Positions 9,122-17,195 of a stretch of 42,454 bases of DNA are shown one piece after another. Each line of letters begins with the position of its first letter. The first letter of the stretch is position 1. A program made the position numbers and the translations under genes. Origin of the DNA: Chloroflexaceae bacterium (GTDB taxonomy: Bacteria; Chloroflexota; Chloroflexia; Chloroflexales; Chloroflexaceae); the NCBI GenBank assembly GCA_012031225.1, contig JAAUTZ010000023.1:1-42454 (forward strand), written 5' to 3'. The notes beneath the pieces are model-generated. The model had not been told where the DNA came from, made no database searches, and was given only the letters and a program-made list of their open reading frames with translations.

Positions 9122-10312
9122 ATGGAACGACGAGAGTTTCTACGTGGCGTAGCAGCCGGTATGCTCGGAGGTACGGCCCTGTACCTCGGCGCATGCGGCG
9201 CGGCTGCCCCGCCCGCTGCCGAACCGCAAGCCCCCGCCGCACCCGGCGGCGAAGCCCCAGCTGGTTCGGGTGAAACTGCTCAGGCCCCTGCCGCCCAGAC
9301 CGAAGGCGAAAACATCGAATGGCAGATGACCACGAGCTGGCCCGAATCACTTGACACCATTCACGGTGGGGCTATCGAGGTTGCTGCCCGTGTTGAAGCC
9401 ATGACCGGCGGCAAGTTTACGATCAAAGTCAATCAAGCCGGTGAGATCGTCGGCGGGCTTGAAGTCTTGGATGCTGTCCAATCCAACACCGTCCAGACGG
9501 GCCACACGGCAAGCTACTACTACGTTGGCAAGAACGAAACCTTTGTCTTCGCTGCTTCAATCCCGTTCGGCTTGAACACCCAGCAGCAGAATGCATGGCT
9601 GTATCACGGCGGCGGCTTGGAGCTGCTCGACCCGCTCTTCGCCGAGTTTGGCGTGAAGGCCTTCCCCGCCGGCAACACCACCGCCCAAATGGGGGGCTGG
9701 TACAAGCGCGAGGTCAACACCCTCGCCGATATGCAAGGGCTGAAGTTCCGCATCCCCGGTCTTGGCGGGCGGGTGATGGAGCGCATCGGCGTAGTGACGC
9801 AAACCTTGCCGGGTGGTGAGATTTTCCTCGCACTTCAGACCGGCGCAATTGATGCCGCCGAGTGGCTTGGCCCGTATGACGACCAGAAGCTCGGCCTGAA
9901 CGAGGCGGCCGACTTCTACTACTATCCGGGCTGGTGGGAGCCGGGCACCACGCTCGACTGCTACATCAACCTCAACGAGTGGAATAGCCTCAGCACCACC
10001 TATCAGGAAATCTTCAAGACGGCCTGCTACCACGCCAATGTGAATATGATCGCCAAGTATGATGCCCTCAACCAAGCCGCCCTGAATGAGATGATCGGCA
10101 CGGGCACGCAAGTCAAGGCCTATTCGCAGGATATTATGGTGGGCGCACAGAAGGCGGCGTTTGAACTCTATGATGAACTGGCAAGCACGGATCCGACGTT
10201 CTTCGCGCCGACCTATACCGCATGGAAGCAGTTCCGCGAAGATATTTATGCGTGGAACCTAATCAACGAACTGAGCTTCTCCTCGTTCGTGACGAACAAC
10301 CCGATTGGCTAA
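9122..10312 (+). CDS. dctP: TRAP transporter solute-binding lipoprotein, TakP-like (copy 2)
   Basis: A tandem paralogue of the preceding gene, also 396 residues, with the same Tat/lipoprotein N-terminus (MERREFLRG, cysteine 25) and strong GAGGAGG ribosome site. By eye it differs from copy 1 at about 16 positions (roughly 96% identity). Four changes cluster in one short stretch (FGFATSVPFGLNAQ becomes FVFAASIPFGLNTQ) and one is next to the ligand-binding Glu-Trp (EWIG to EWLG). The similarity extends through the promoter and the terminator, which marks a recent duplication of about 1.46 kb. The binder probably serves the same DctQM membrane unit, perhaps with shifted ligand preference or simply higher dose. 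Confidence 0.92.
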   Translation: MERREFLRGVAAGMLGGTALYLGACGAAAPPAAEPQAPAAPGGEAPAGSGETAQAPAAQTEGENIEWQMTTSWPESLDTIHGGAIEVAARVEAMTGGKFTIKVNQAGEIVGGLEVLDAVQSNTVQTGHTASYYYVGKNETFVFAASIPFGLNTQQQNAWLYHGGGLELLDPLFAEFGVKAFPAGNTTAQMGGWYKREVNTLADMQGLKFRIPGLGGRVMERIGVVTQTLPGGEIFLALQTGAIDAAEWLGPYDDQKLGLNEAADFYYYPGWWEPGTTLDCYINLNEWNSLSTTYQEIFKTACYHANVNMIAKYDALNQAALNEMIGTGTQVKAYSQDIMVGAQKAAFELYDELASTDPTFFAPTYTAWKQFREDIYAWNLINELSFSSFVTNNPIG

Positions 10313-10353
10313 ACCGTGCGACTAGCGCGGCTATCCCGCGACAGCGCGGAACC

Positions 10354-10382
10354 GGCGGCATCGGAGTGATTCCGATGCCGCT
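10354..10382 (+). terminator. Terminator after second dctP
   Basis: GCGGCATCGGA and TCCGATGCCGC form a perfect 11-bp stem around GTGAT, the duplicate of the hairpin after copy 1. It is followed by TTTGC, a weak T-tract. Confidence 0.7.
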
Positions 10383-10486
10383 TTGCATTGGCTGCCCCTC
10401 TGAGCGGGGCGCACCTGAATGGAGCCGAACCGGTCCAGATGGGGAGCGGGAACGCAAGGCAGGGTGAGTGGATTGAGGGGGGATGT

Positions 10487-11405
10487 ATGATTGGGCAACT
10501 GTTCAGTATTTTCTTTGCGATTATCGTGCCCGTGTTTGCGTTGGTGGTTGTCGGGTATCTGGCGGGCCCGCCTCGCGCTCGATGCACGTTCGTTCTCGCG
10601 GCTTTCCTACACCGTGCTTACGCCCGCGTTTATTTTCAGCACACTCTACCGCACCCAGATCGAGATCGGCTTGGTGCTTCGGATGATCTTCTTCATCACG
10701 GCCGTCACGCTCGGCTGTGCTGTCGTTGGCTTCATTGTCGCACGGCTGCTGCGCCGCCCCGCCAAGATGATCGGAGCCTACATCTTGATTGCAGTCTTTG
10801 GCAATGTAGGCAACTTCGGCTTTCCGATCATCGAGTTCACGCTTGGCCGCGATGCGCTCGGCTCAACGGTGATCTACTTCCTCGTGATCCTCGTGATCTC
10901 GTTTATCATCGGGGTAGCTGCCGCCAACTTCGAGCGCGGCGGTAGCACAGGTGCAGCACTCGCCGTCCTCCGCACGCCCGGCTTGCTGGTCGTGCCACCG
11001 GCCGTACTCTTCAATTGGCTCCAGATCGAAATGCCAACTGCCGCCCTGCGTTCGATTGACCTGCTGGCAGGCGCACTGATCCCAATCATGCTGATCGGCT
11101 TGGGCATCCAGCTCGCCAATGTTGGCATCCCACGCCCCACCGCCGATACATGGATTGCCAGCAGCATCCGCCTGCTGGTGGGCCCGTTGCTGGCCTTCGC
11201 GCTGGGGCCTTTCTTTGGGGTCGTTGGCATGGAGCATAGCGTGGGTATTCTGCAATCGGCGATGCCCGCCGCCGTCCTTGCTTCGATCATCGCCACTGAG
11301 AACGACATGCTGCCGACCTTCGTGATCTCAACTGTGCTCTTCTCCACCCTGCTCAGTATCGTGACCCTCACGATTGTGATCGCCCTGTTTGTGCCCCTGT
11401 TCTAG
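10487..11405 (+). CDS. AEC-family (auxin efflux carrier-type) transporter, frameshifted
   Basis: A polytopic carrier of the AEC family, members of which move small organic acids such as malate or malonate. The start is ATG 10487, preceded by GAGGGGGG. The first 27 or so residues (MIGQLFSIFFAIIVPVFALVVVGYLAG) lie in one frame. The rest (RLALDARSFSRLSYTVLTPAFIF and onward) lies in the +1 frame, and the switch falls in GGCGGGCCCGCC at 10561-10572. Removing one C restores YLAGRLALDARS, exactly the expected family N-terminus, and gives about 305 residues, the normal length. Later family-like segments are NVGNFGFPIIEFTLG and SAMPAAVLASIIATEND. Its place between TRAP genes fits a shared role in organic-acid traffic. 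Confidence 0.8.
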
Positions 11406-11419
11406 CTGCCCACCAAAAC

Positions 11420-11447
11420 GCGACGCACCGATTCGGGTGCGTCGCGC
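11420..11447. terminator. Hairpin terminator between AEC carrier and dctM
   Basis: CGCGACGCACC (11420-11430) and GGTGCGTCGCG (11437-11447) form a perfect 11-bp stem with a 6-base loop. It lies between convergent genes and could serve both strands. No T-tract is visible. Confidence 0.65.
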
Positions 11448-11486
11448 TGATACCGCTACGGTATGATATAGCGGAACTGGTGGAAC

Positions 11487-12883
11487 TTAGGTTGCCGGAG
11501 CCGCCACACCCTTCGATAGCTCGATCAGGTAGGTGACAATTTCTGGACGGGCGATCACAATCGCAAGGGCGATGAGCTGGATGATGATGAATGGCACCGC
11601 CCCACGATAGATATGCCCCGTGTTGATCTGGTCACGCGGGGCAACCCCGCGCAGGTAGAACAGCGAGAAGCCGAACGGCGGCGAGAGGAACGAGGTCTGC
11701 AAGTTGACCCCGATCACCACGCCAAACCAGCGCAGGTCAATGCCATAGGCAACCGCCGCAGGCACAAGCAGCGGTAGCACGATGAAGGCGATCTCGAAGA
11801 AGTCAATGAAGAAGCCGAGCACAAAGATCAGCAACATACTGGCGATGATGAAGCCCCAGTAGCCGCCGGGCAAGCTCAGGAACACATCCGTCACCAGCTC
11901 ATCGCCGCCTAGCCCACGAAACACGAGCGCAAAGACGGTGGAGCCGAAGAGGATGAACATCACCATCGTGGCGACCCGCAGCGTCTCATCCGCTACTCGG
12001 CGCACCGTGCGGAGCGAGAGGCGCCGATTGGCAAGAGCCAGCATCGTTGCCCCAAGCGCACCAACTGCGCCCGCTTCGGTGGCGGAGGCCACGCCAAAGA
12101 AGATGCTGCCCAGCACCGCAAAGATCAGGACAATCGGCGGGATCATCACCTTAACGACCCGCAACGCCAACTGCCCGCCCGTAATCGTCCGCATCTCAAT
12201 CGGTAGGGCTGGAGCCATCTTGGGGAAGATCAGCGCAAGCACGCCCACGTAGATGACGTAGAAGCCGGAGATCATCAAGCCCGGCAGGATCGTGCCGATG
12301 AACAGATCACCGACGGAGGTGCCAGCTGGGCCGCCAACACCACCAGCACCACGCTCGGCGGGATCACCTGTCCGAGTGTGCCTGAGGCACAAATCACGCC
12401 ACAGATCAGCTCTTTGTTGTAGCCGTAGCGCAGCATGATCGGGAGCGAGATCATGCTCATTGCGACCACTGTTGCGGCCACCACGCCTGTCGTTGCCGCG
12501 AGCAGCGTGCCCACAATCACGATGGCGATGCCCAAGCCGCCGCGCATGGGCCCAAACAGAATGCCCATCGTTTCCAACAGGTCTTCAGCTAGCCCGGATT
12601 TCTCCAGCATCGAACCCATAAAGACGAAGTAGGGGATCGCAAGAAGGGTAAAGTTACTCATCGTCCCAAACAAGCGGTTGGGCAGTGCATTGAGCAGGTT
12701 GAGTGAGAATACATCCATGCTAATGCCGATGAAGGCAAACACCATCGCCGCGCCCGAAATCGAGAAGGTGACGGGGTAGCCAGTGCCCAAGAAGATGACG
12801 AGCAAGCCGAACATGGCCAACCCAAGCAGTTCCGTCGGGTCTTGCAGGGTAATTCCTAAAAAGAACAACTCATACCACGCCAT
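11487..12883 (-). CDS. dctM: TRAP transporter large permease DctM, frameshifted
   Basis: The large membrane subunit of a TRAP transporter, which carries the substrate with sodium. The N-terminal part ([20 protein letters not shown] to [14 protein letters not shown]) reads from 12883. The remainder ([20 protein letters not shown] to SKGVAAPAT) lies in another frame and ends at 11487. In DctM proteins these stretches are continuous (QLG.SVGDLF), and one added G/C base near 12321-12326 (GCCAGC) restores this, giving about 465 residues and a typical 11-13-helix protein. Other family stretches are [36 protein letters not shown] and [16 protein letters not shown]-like [17 protein letters not shown]. 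It starts 2 bases after dctQ ends. The binding-protein genes lie on the opposite strand. Confidence 0.87.
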
Positions 12884-12885
12884 AG

Positions 12886-13638
12886 CTAGTTGCCCTCCTT
12901 CGTCACTGCATCAGGAGCAGTGGAAGTGACCGGTATCGTGTCAGTGGCGTGTACCTCTGCATTGTTGCCGTTTGTCTCAGGCACTGCGGTTGCCCCATCG
13001 CCGTTGCCATTCGATGAAGCATCGGTGCCGGATAGTGGATCTGCTTTCGCAAGTACCTCTTGCACAATACTGGGCACGACAATCGCGGCGGCAACTTCTT
13101 CGACCACCTTGACTTCTTTCGGTGGCTCCAGATGTCCCGTGATGATTGCCAGACTCTTGATCCATTCCGATAGGCCCTGCATTGCAAGGAAAGCCATGCC
13201 TATCACCACCATCGTCTTGATCGGGTAGCGCGGCAAGCCGCTCGGATCGGGCGAACCTTCCAGAATGCTCCACGACTGTACAAGCCAGCCCCACGCAAAG
13301 AAGGTGATCAGGGCGCAGAAGGGGAACAGGAGAAACGTTGTGCCAAGCAGATTGACCCATGCTTTGCGCTTGGGGCTAAAGCCATCGTAGAGGACATCCA
13401 CGCGCACATGCCCATTGTACTTCAGTACGTAACCAGCGGCGAGGAAGTACGTGATACTGAACAAATACCACTGAAGCTCAATAAACAGATTCGAGGTCAG
13501 GTTCGTTCCGACGAATCGCCCGAAGAACCGCCCGAATGTATTCCACGCCCCAACTAACACTGTGACGGCAACAATCCATAAGGCAATGTTGCCAAGGATC
13601 TCCGTGAAGAAATCAATCCCCCGTGACACGGTTAACAT
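12886..13638 (-). CDS. dctQ: TRAP transporter small permease DctQ
   Basis: The small four-helix membrane subunit of the TRAP transporter. Helices lie around [58 protein letters not shown] and [18 protein letters not shown]; the [19 protein letters not shown] stretch between helices 2 and 3 is characteristic. The start is uncertain: ATG 13638 is given, but AGGAAAGG lies 8 bases before an in-frame TTG at 13647, which may be the true start. After helix 4 the protein has an unusually long tail of about 80 residues, acidic and rich in Asn, Gly, Thr and Ala, predicted cytoplasmic. It is followed directly by dctM. Confidence 0.88.
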   Translation of the reverse strand: MLTVSRGIDFFTEILGNIALWIVAVTVLVGAWNTFGRFFGRFVGTNLTSNLFIELQWYLFSITYFLAAGYVLKYNGHVRVDVLYDGFSPKRKAWVNLLGTTFLLFPFCALITFFAWGWLVQSWSILEGSPDPSGLPRYPIKTMVVIGMAFLAMQGLSEWIKSLAIITGHLEPPKEVKVVEEVAAAIVVPSIVQEVLAKADPLSGTDASSNGNGDGATAVPETNGNNAEVHATDTIPVTSTAPDAVTKEGN

Positions 13639-14026
13639 TCCGCGCAAAACATACCACCTTTCCTGCTTGCATTGCTCTGCATTGTTCAGTAACACTCATG
13701 GTTAGAATGTGCCATCGCCGACACATGATCAATTCTGGGTGGAGAGAACTAGGCTGTTGGATGGCTCTCCACCGAGCAACACCAGTGCAATTAGCGGCGA
13801 TGGTGCTGCGCCATAGCACCCCTGAGCGGGTACGTATCGTGTTGGCTTAGGGAAGGGATTGGGCTTACGACAAACACGCTAGGTCGGCTCAGAGTTTGGT
13901 CTATTATAGCATAGAACGCCAGCAACATTTCACAAATTATGCCCCATTTTGTAACTCTAATGTATCCCGTTCTGTTTCGCCGCCAAGCAGCGTGCCGTGC
14001 GCCGCGTGATCGTTGCCGTGGTGCAG
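13639..14026. other. Gene-free region: dctQM leader and tRNA upstream DNA
   Basis: About 390 bases without a supported gene. From a minus-strand promoter at 13903-13911 to the dctQ start runs a leader of about 250 bases. It contains two perfect inverted repeats: GGTGGAGAG/CTCTCCACC (13738-13746 and 13765-13773, 18-base loop) and GGTGCT/AGCACC (13802-13807 and 13815-13820). I do not recognise a known riboswitch. From 13912 to 14026 I see nothing beyond the start of the tRNA promoter region. Confidence 0.5.
13903..13911 (-). promoter_or_regulatory. Extended -10 promoter for dctQM
   Basis: The minus strand reads TGC-TATAAT, a consensus extended -10. No good -35 is present at 16-18 bases. Predicted start near 13896 gives a long leader before dctQ. 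Confidence 0.55.
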
Positions 14027-14055
14027 TTGCACCAAGCGGTGGGCTGTGCTATAAT
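14027..14055 (+). promoter_or_regulatory. Promoter of tRNA-Val
   Basis: TTGCAC (14027-14032) and TATAAT (14050-14055) with a 17-base spacer. Transcription would start a few bases before the tRNA at 14068. Confidence 0.85.
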
Positions 14056-14067
14056 TTGGAGATGTGC

Positions 14068-14144
14068 GGGCACTTAGCTCAGTTGGTTAGAGCGCATCCT
14101 TCACACGGATGAGGTCGGTGGTTCGAGTCCACTAGTGCCCACCA
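14068..14144 (+). tRNA. tRNA-Val (anticodon CAC), CCA encoded
   Basis: A complete cloverleaf of 77 bases. The acceptor stem is GGGCACT/AGTGCCC, the D-arm GCTC/GAGC around AGTTGGTTA, and the anticodon stem CATCC/GGATG with loop TTCACAC, placing CAC at 14102-14104. The T-arm is GGTGG/CCACT (one G-U) around TTCGAGT, followed by discriminator A and an encoded CCA. It reads GUG valine codons. A strong promoter lies just upstream and no other tRNA is adjacent. Confidence 0.97.
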
Positions 14145-14165
14145 GTGCCCCCTGTTTCCCCCAGC

Positions 14166-16325
14166 TTATTCGCTCTGAAACACAAACATCCACAGGGTCG
14201 CGCTCATCATAATGCTGAGCAAGAGCGGCCAGAAGGTGGCTTTGGCGATCAGGTTGTTCCCGAAGCGGATGAACGGGAGCTGCGGCTGGCGCACCACCAG
14301 AAAGGTGTTTGCCGCAACTCCTAACAACAGGACGTAGAGCAGCAGGTAGAAGTATTCGAGATAGGTCAGCCCAATTGCGGCGGCATTCTCACGCAGTGCC
14401 GTATGCAGCACGGCAATCACGAAGAACAAGGCCGCTGAGTAGTTCAGCGCACTGACAATCTCCTCTGGCTCATGGGGCTGGCTGCCATTCATCAGGAAGG
14501 CGAAAATCAAGATTGCCGTGACGAGGGCGGGCAGCACGAAGGTGATAAAAGGGCCCACAAACTGCCGCTCGGTGCGGATGTTGAAATTCAGCTCTGGCAC
14601 GGCCAGTGTTGGTCGCCCCGCAAAGCCCAGCGCGGTCTGGTAATCGTTGCGTTCGTAGCTGAAGAAGCTGCGCTGGATCACCCAATTGTTGAACAGGATG
14701 GTGCTATCCAGCCCCGGACGGGACTCGGGCAAGGTCACGGTATAGCCTTCGAGATCGGGCACGAGGACCACATGTTGGGCAACTTCGGCGGGGATCAGCC
14801 GAATGCGGACATCGTTGACATCGAATGGGTACTGCTCAGGATTGAAAATCTGGCGCAGGGCAAGCGAAATCTCCCACACATAGACGATCTCATCGCCCTG
14901 TTGTTCGGCGGCCACCTGCTCGATCATATACGGATCATCAATGCGTTGTGGGAACGTCACGCCGGGTGTTATTTCCTCGACCAAATCAAGTGGTACGCGT
15001 TGCCACACATAGCCACCTAGCACGACTGAGGTGGCATCGGGGAAGCGTACCGCTTGCAGCAGGATGCCCGTCGGCAACGTCACCGGATCAGGTAGATCGG
15101 CGCGGGTTGGATCAGTGCTGATCTTTTGCAGGTAGGTATTCAGCTCGGCGGTATTGCGGATCGGCACGCCGTAGGTGCGCGGTACGGCACGGGCTAGCAG
15201 CAAGGTTGCGAGCAGCACCACCAGTAACACACCGGATGTCACCACCGATAGTTGCCAGAGCGGGCGCGGGTTGCCGGTCTCAGCCCGCACAGCCAGCGCG
15301 GAAGCCGTGATCGCAAGTGCCGCCGCCGTGAGGAGGAGCCACGTTTGGCGCAGCAAGAGCAGGCGCGGTTCCGGTAGAAAATCGGCTTGCGGTAGCTCCA
15401 CGCCCAACACCCAACCGGTGCTTTCAATCGGCGTGACAAAGTTCCACACCAGCTCGCCCGTCTGTGCATTGCGCCGCTCAAAGCCGTAGCTCTCGCCCGC
15501 CAGTCCCCGTTGCACTGCCTCTCGGAAGGCGGTTTCAGAGGGCGCACGGAAAGCCGGTTGGGTCACTTCGGACTGTACCGGATGGGCGAGAAACACCTCA
15601 CCCGCCGATACCACCACCCCGAATCCGGTTGCCCCCAGATCAAGGTCATTCACCAATTGGCGCACGCCATCAAGCGTATAATCCACCGCCACGACACCAG
15701 CGGGCGTAGTCGGGTCATCCACACGGGAAAAGGGCACGCCATACTCAATTAGCCCCTTGCCCGCCCCCGCCCCTCGAAACGGCTCCGTCCACTGTGCGCC
15801 CTCGGCGATGGGGCGCGTATACCACGCCGTCGCTGGATCGTTTGGCCCCCCCGGAGATGCCACGGTGTAATCGTAGCGCGATTCGCCAACCTGTATCTGC
15901 ATCACTCCATCGGCGGCACGGCTGATGGAGACGATGTAGCGATCATACGCATCGGCGAAGGCTTGCGGCGCAAACGCCACCGTAATCCCATCAATCGTGG
16001 CATTGCGCTGCAAAGCCGCACTCACGCGCCCTTCGATCAGATCATACGGGATCGCGCCACTGCTGAGATCCGCCGCGAGTCGTTCGGCGAGTTGCTCAGA
16101 CTGGGCAAAGATCGCACTGAGTTGGGCCGCTGCTGCATCTGCTTCGGCTTGCGCGAGCTGCGCGGCAGTGGCGGTCGTCTCAGCTTGATAGCGCACATAG
16201 CCGATGATCTGCCCGACGAACGCCAGCGCGAGCGCAACCGTTGCCACCCACAACGCCCAGCGCAAGCCGCGCCCCCAGCGCGGATGCAGTGCAATCGGTT
16301 GTGGGGGTGGTGTTGTGCGGTGCAT
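14166..16325 (-). CDS. Cache sensor fused to a pentameric ligand-gated ion channel (pLGIC) subunit
   Basis: A 719-residue membrane protein. Helix 1 (residues 21-43) leads to an extracellular double-Cache-like sensor (about 50-318; AWYTRPIAEG at 167, GVVAVDYTLDG at 210). Two further helices (328-346 and 358-380) form a hairpin that returns the chain outside. A beta-rich block of about 207 residues (381-588) follows, the size of a pLGIC ligand-binding domain. It holds YPFD at 499-502, where GLIC has YPFDSQ in its Cys-loop equivalent; like other bacterial members it has no Cys pair. The RTERQFVGPFITFVLPALV segment matches pre-M1/M1, with the M1 proline kept. M1-M4 lie near 590-612, 625-645, 654-678 and 696-716, with a short M3-M4 loop and an external C-terminus. 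Topology agrees with pLGICs throughout. The channel call rests on comparison with GLIC from memory; gating and ligand are unknown. Confidence 0.72.
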   Translation of the reverse strand: MHRTTPPPQPIALHPRWGRGLRWALWVATVALALAFVGQIIGYVRYQAETTATAAQLAQAEADAAAAQLSAIFAQSEQLAERLAADLSSGAIPYDLIEGRVSAALQRNATIDGITVAFAPQAFADAYDRYIVSISRAADGVMQIQVGESRYDYTVASPGGPNDPATAWYTRPIAEGAQWTEPFRGAGAGKGLIEYGVPFSRVDDPTTPAGVVAVDYTLDGVRQLVNDLDLGATGFGVVVSAGEVFLAHPVQSEVTQPAFRAPSETAFREAVQRGLAGESYGFERRNAQTGELVWNFVTPIESTGWVLGVELPQADFLPEPRLLLLRQTWLLLTAAALAITASALAVRAETGNPRPLWQLSVVTSGVLLVVLLATLLLARAVPRTYGVPIRNTAELNTYLQKISTDPTRADLPDPVTLPTGILLQAVRFPDATSVVLGGYVWQRVPLDLVEEITPGVTFPQRIDDPYMIEQVAAEQQGDEIVYVWEISLALRQIFNPEQYPFDVNDVRIRLIPAEVAQHVVLVPDLEGYTVTLPESRPGLDSTILFNNWVIQRSFFSYERNDYQTALGFAGRPTLAVPELNFNIRTERQFVGPFITFVLPALVTAILIFAFLMNGSQPHEPEEIVSALNYSAALFFVIAVLHTALRENAAAIGLTYLEYFYLLLYVLLLGVAANTFLVVRQPQLPFIRFGNNLIAKATFWPLLLSIMMSATLWMFVFQSE

Positions 16326-16331
16326 ATTTCG

Positions 16332-17162
16332 TTAGCTCCCCCAATCGTTGCGATAGTGTGCATCATCATGGCCCATCACCCGCCGATACACATTATCGCG
16401 CTGAAAGCCAAAGTACAGCAGCCACATGCCTACCAGAAACAGGGTCACTGCCACCGCAAGGTAGATCGTCCCAGTGAGGCGGGTAACAGGAATGGCATCA
16501 TCCATGAAGCCGAAGCGCAAGATCATGCCCAACCCGAATGGGCAACAGCTCCCGAAGAAGGCGAAGAAGCCACACCCAATCATCACCCCCGTCAAGCGCG
16601 GATTGGGCAACGCTACGGGATCGGCATCATCCGTAGGCACAAGCGGCTCCGGCTCTGGGAAGGGCGGGGCAAGCGGCATGGGCGGCGGGCTAGGTGGGTG
16701 CGGCGTGTGGCGCAGGTAGGCGGGGGCATCTTCGCGCACTTGCACCGGTAGCACCGTATCGTGCTGCGGATCGCGCAGCCACGTCCAGCTAATTTCGTAT
16801 AGCTCAGCCACACTGCGTTCAAGCGCAAGCTCAAGCTGGAGCGCACGGCCCATGCGGGTAGCGATCTGCTGGGCTTGCTGTAGCCCCTCCCGCAGCACCT
16901 CCGGCGCAAACACGGCTTGGGCCAGCAGCGTGCCGTATGCTGCTGGATCGGCGTGAGCGGCTCGTAACGCCTCGGCGGGGAACTGCACCGCAAACTCGGC
17001 AGCCGGCTCATCCGGAGCCGATTCATTTCCATCCGTTGCAGTCAGGCGGAGGGCTTCGTTGGCAGGGATCAGGAGATCAAGCTGAACGGCGTAGCTATTG
17101 CCCACCCCCGGATAGAGGAACAGCCGCAGGCAGACCGGCGGGGAAGTAGGATCGAAAGCCAT
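16332..17162 (-). CDS. Membrane protein with a CHAT-protein N-terminal-like region
   Basis: A 276-residue protein. Residues 55-150 resemble the region that precedes the caspase-like domain in many CHAT proteins: AAYGTLLAQAVFAPEVLREGL followed by ALQLELALERSVAELYEISWTWLRDP and a PAYLRHT ending, compared with the usual LRLRL...PELA.LPWE.L.DP...L. The catalytic CHAT domain is absent. Instead there is a Pro-rich linker (about 153-188), two membrane helices (191-215 and 229-253) and a short charged tail. The soluble part is probably cytoplasmic because no signal peptide is seen, though orientation is uncertain. Its stop lies 6 bases before the start of the Cache-pLGIC gene, so the two are very likely co-translated, and it follows azlD by 33 bases. 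No enzymatic function can be assigned. Confidence 0.6.
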   Translation of the reverse strand: MAFDPTSPPVCLRLFLYPGVGNSYAVQLDLLIPANEALRLTATDGNESAPDEPAAEFAVQFPAEALRAAHADPAAYGTLLAQAVFAPEVLREGLQQAQQIATRMGRALQLELALERSVAELYEISWTWLRDPQHDTVLPVQVREDAPAYLRHTPHPPSPPPMPLAPPFPEPEPLVPTDDADPVALPNPRLTGVMIGCGFFAFFGSCCPFGLGMILRFGFMDDAIPVTRLTGTIYLAVAVTLFLVGMWLLYFGFQRDNVYRRVMGHDDAHYRNDWGS

Positions 17163-17195
17163 GCACGCTCCTGTAGCTCATGTTGATCGGCAGGA

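Noticed and set aside
7567-10405. Duplicated dctP block as a possible transposable element
   Set aside because: No transposase, terminal inverted repeats or target duplications; the repeat is a simple tandem duplication of one transcription unit.
13796-13840. Plus-strand GGCGATGGTGCTGCGCC resembles the opening of a fluoride riboswitch
   Set aside because: The loop is one base too long, the later conserved part (CTGATG-like and the pseudoknot partner) is not present, and no plus-strand gene follows except a tRNA that has its own promoter.
15963-16751. Plus-strand open frame of 262 codons opposite the Cache-pLGIC and CHAT-N-like genes
   Set aside because: The composition is that of an antisense shadow (Arg/His-rich, no motif) and it has no ribosome site or promoter.
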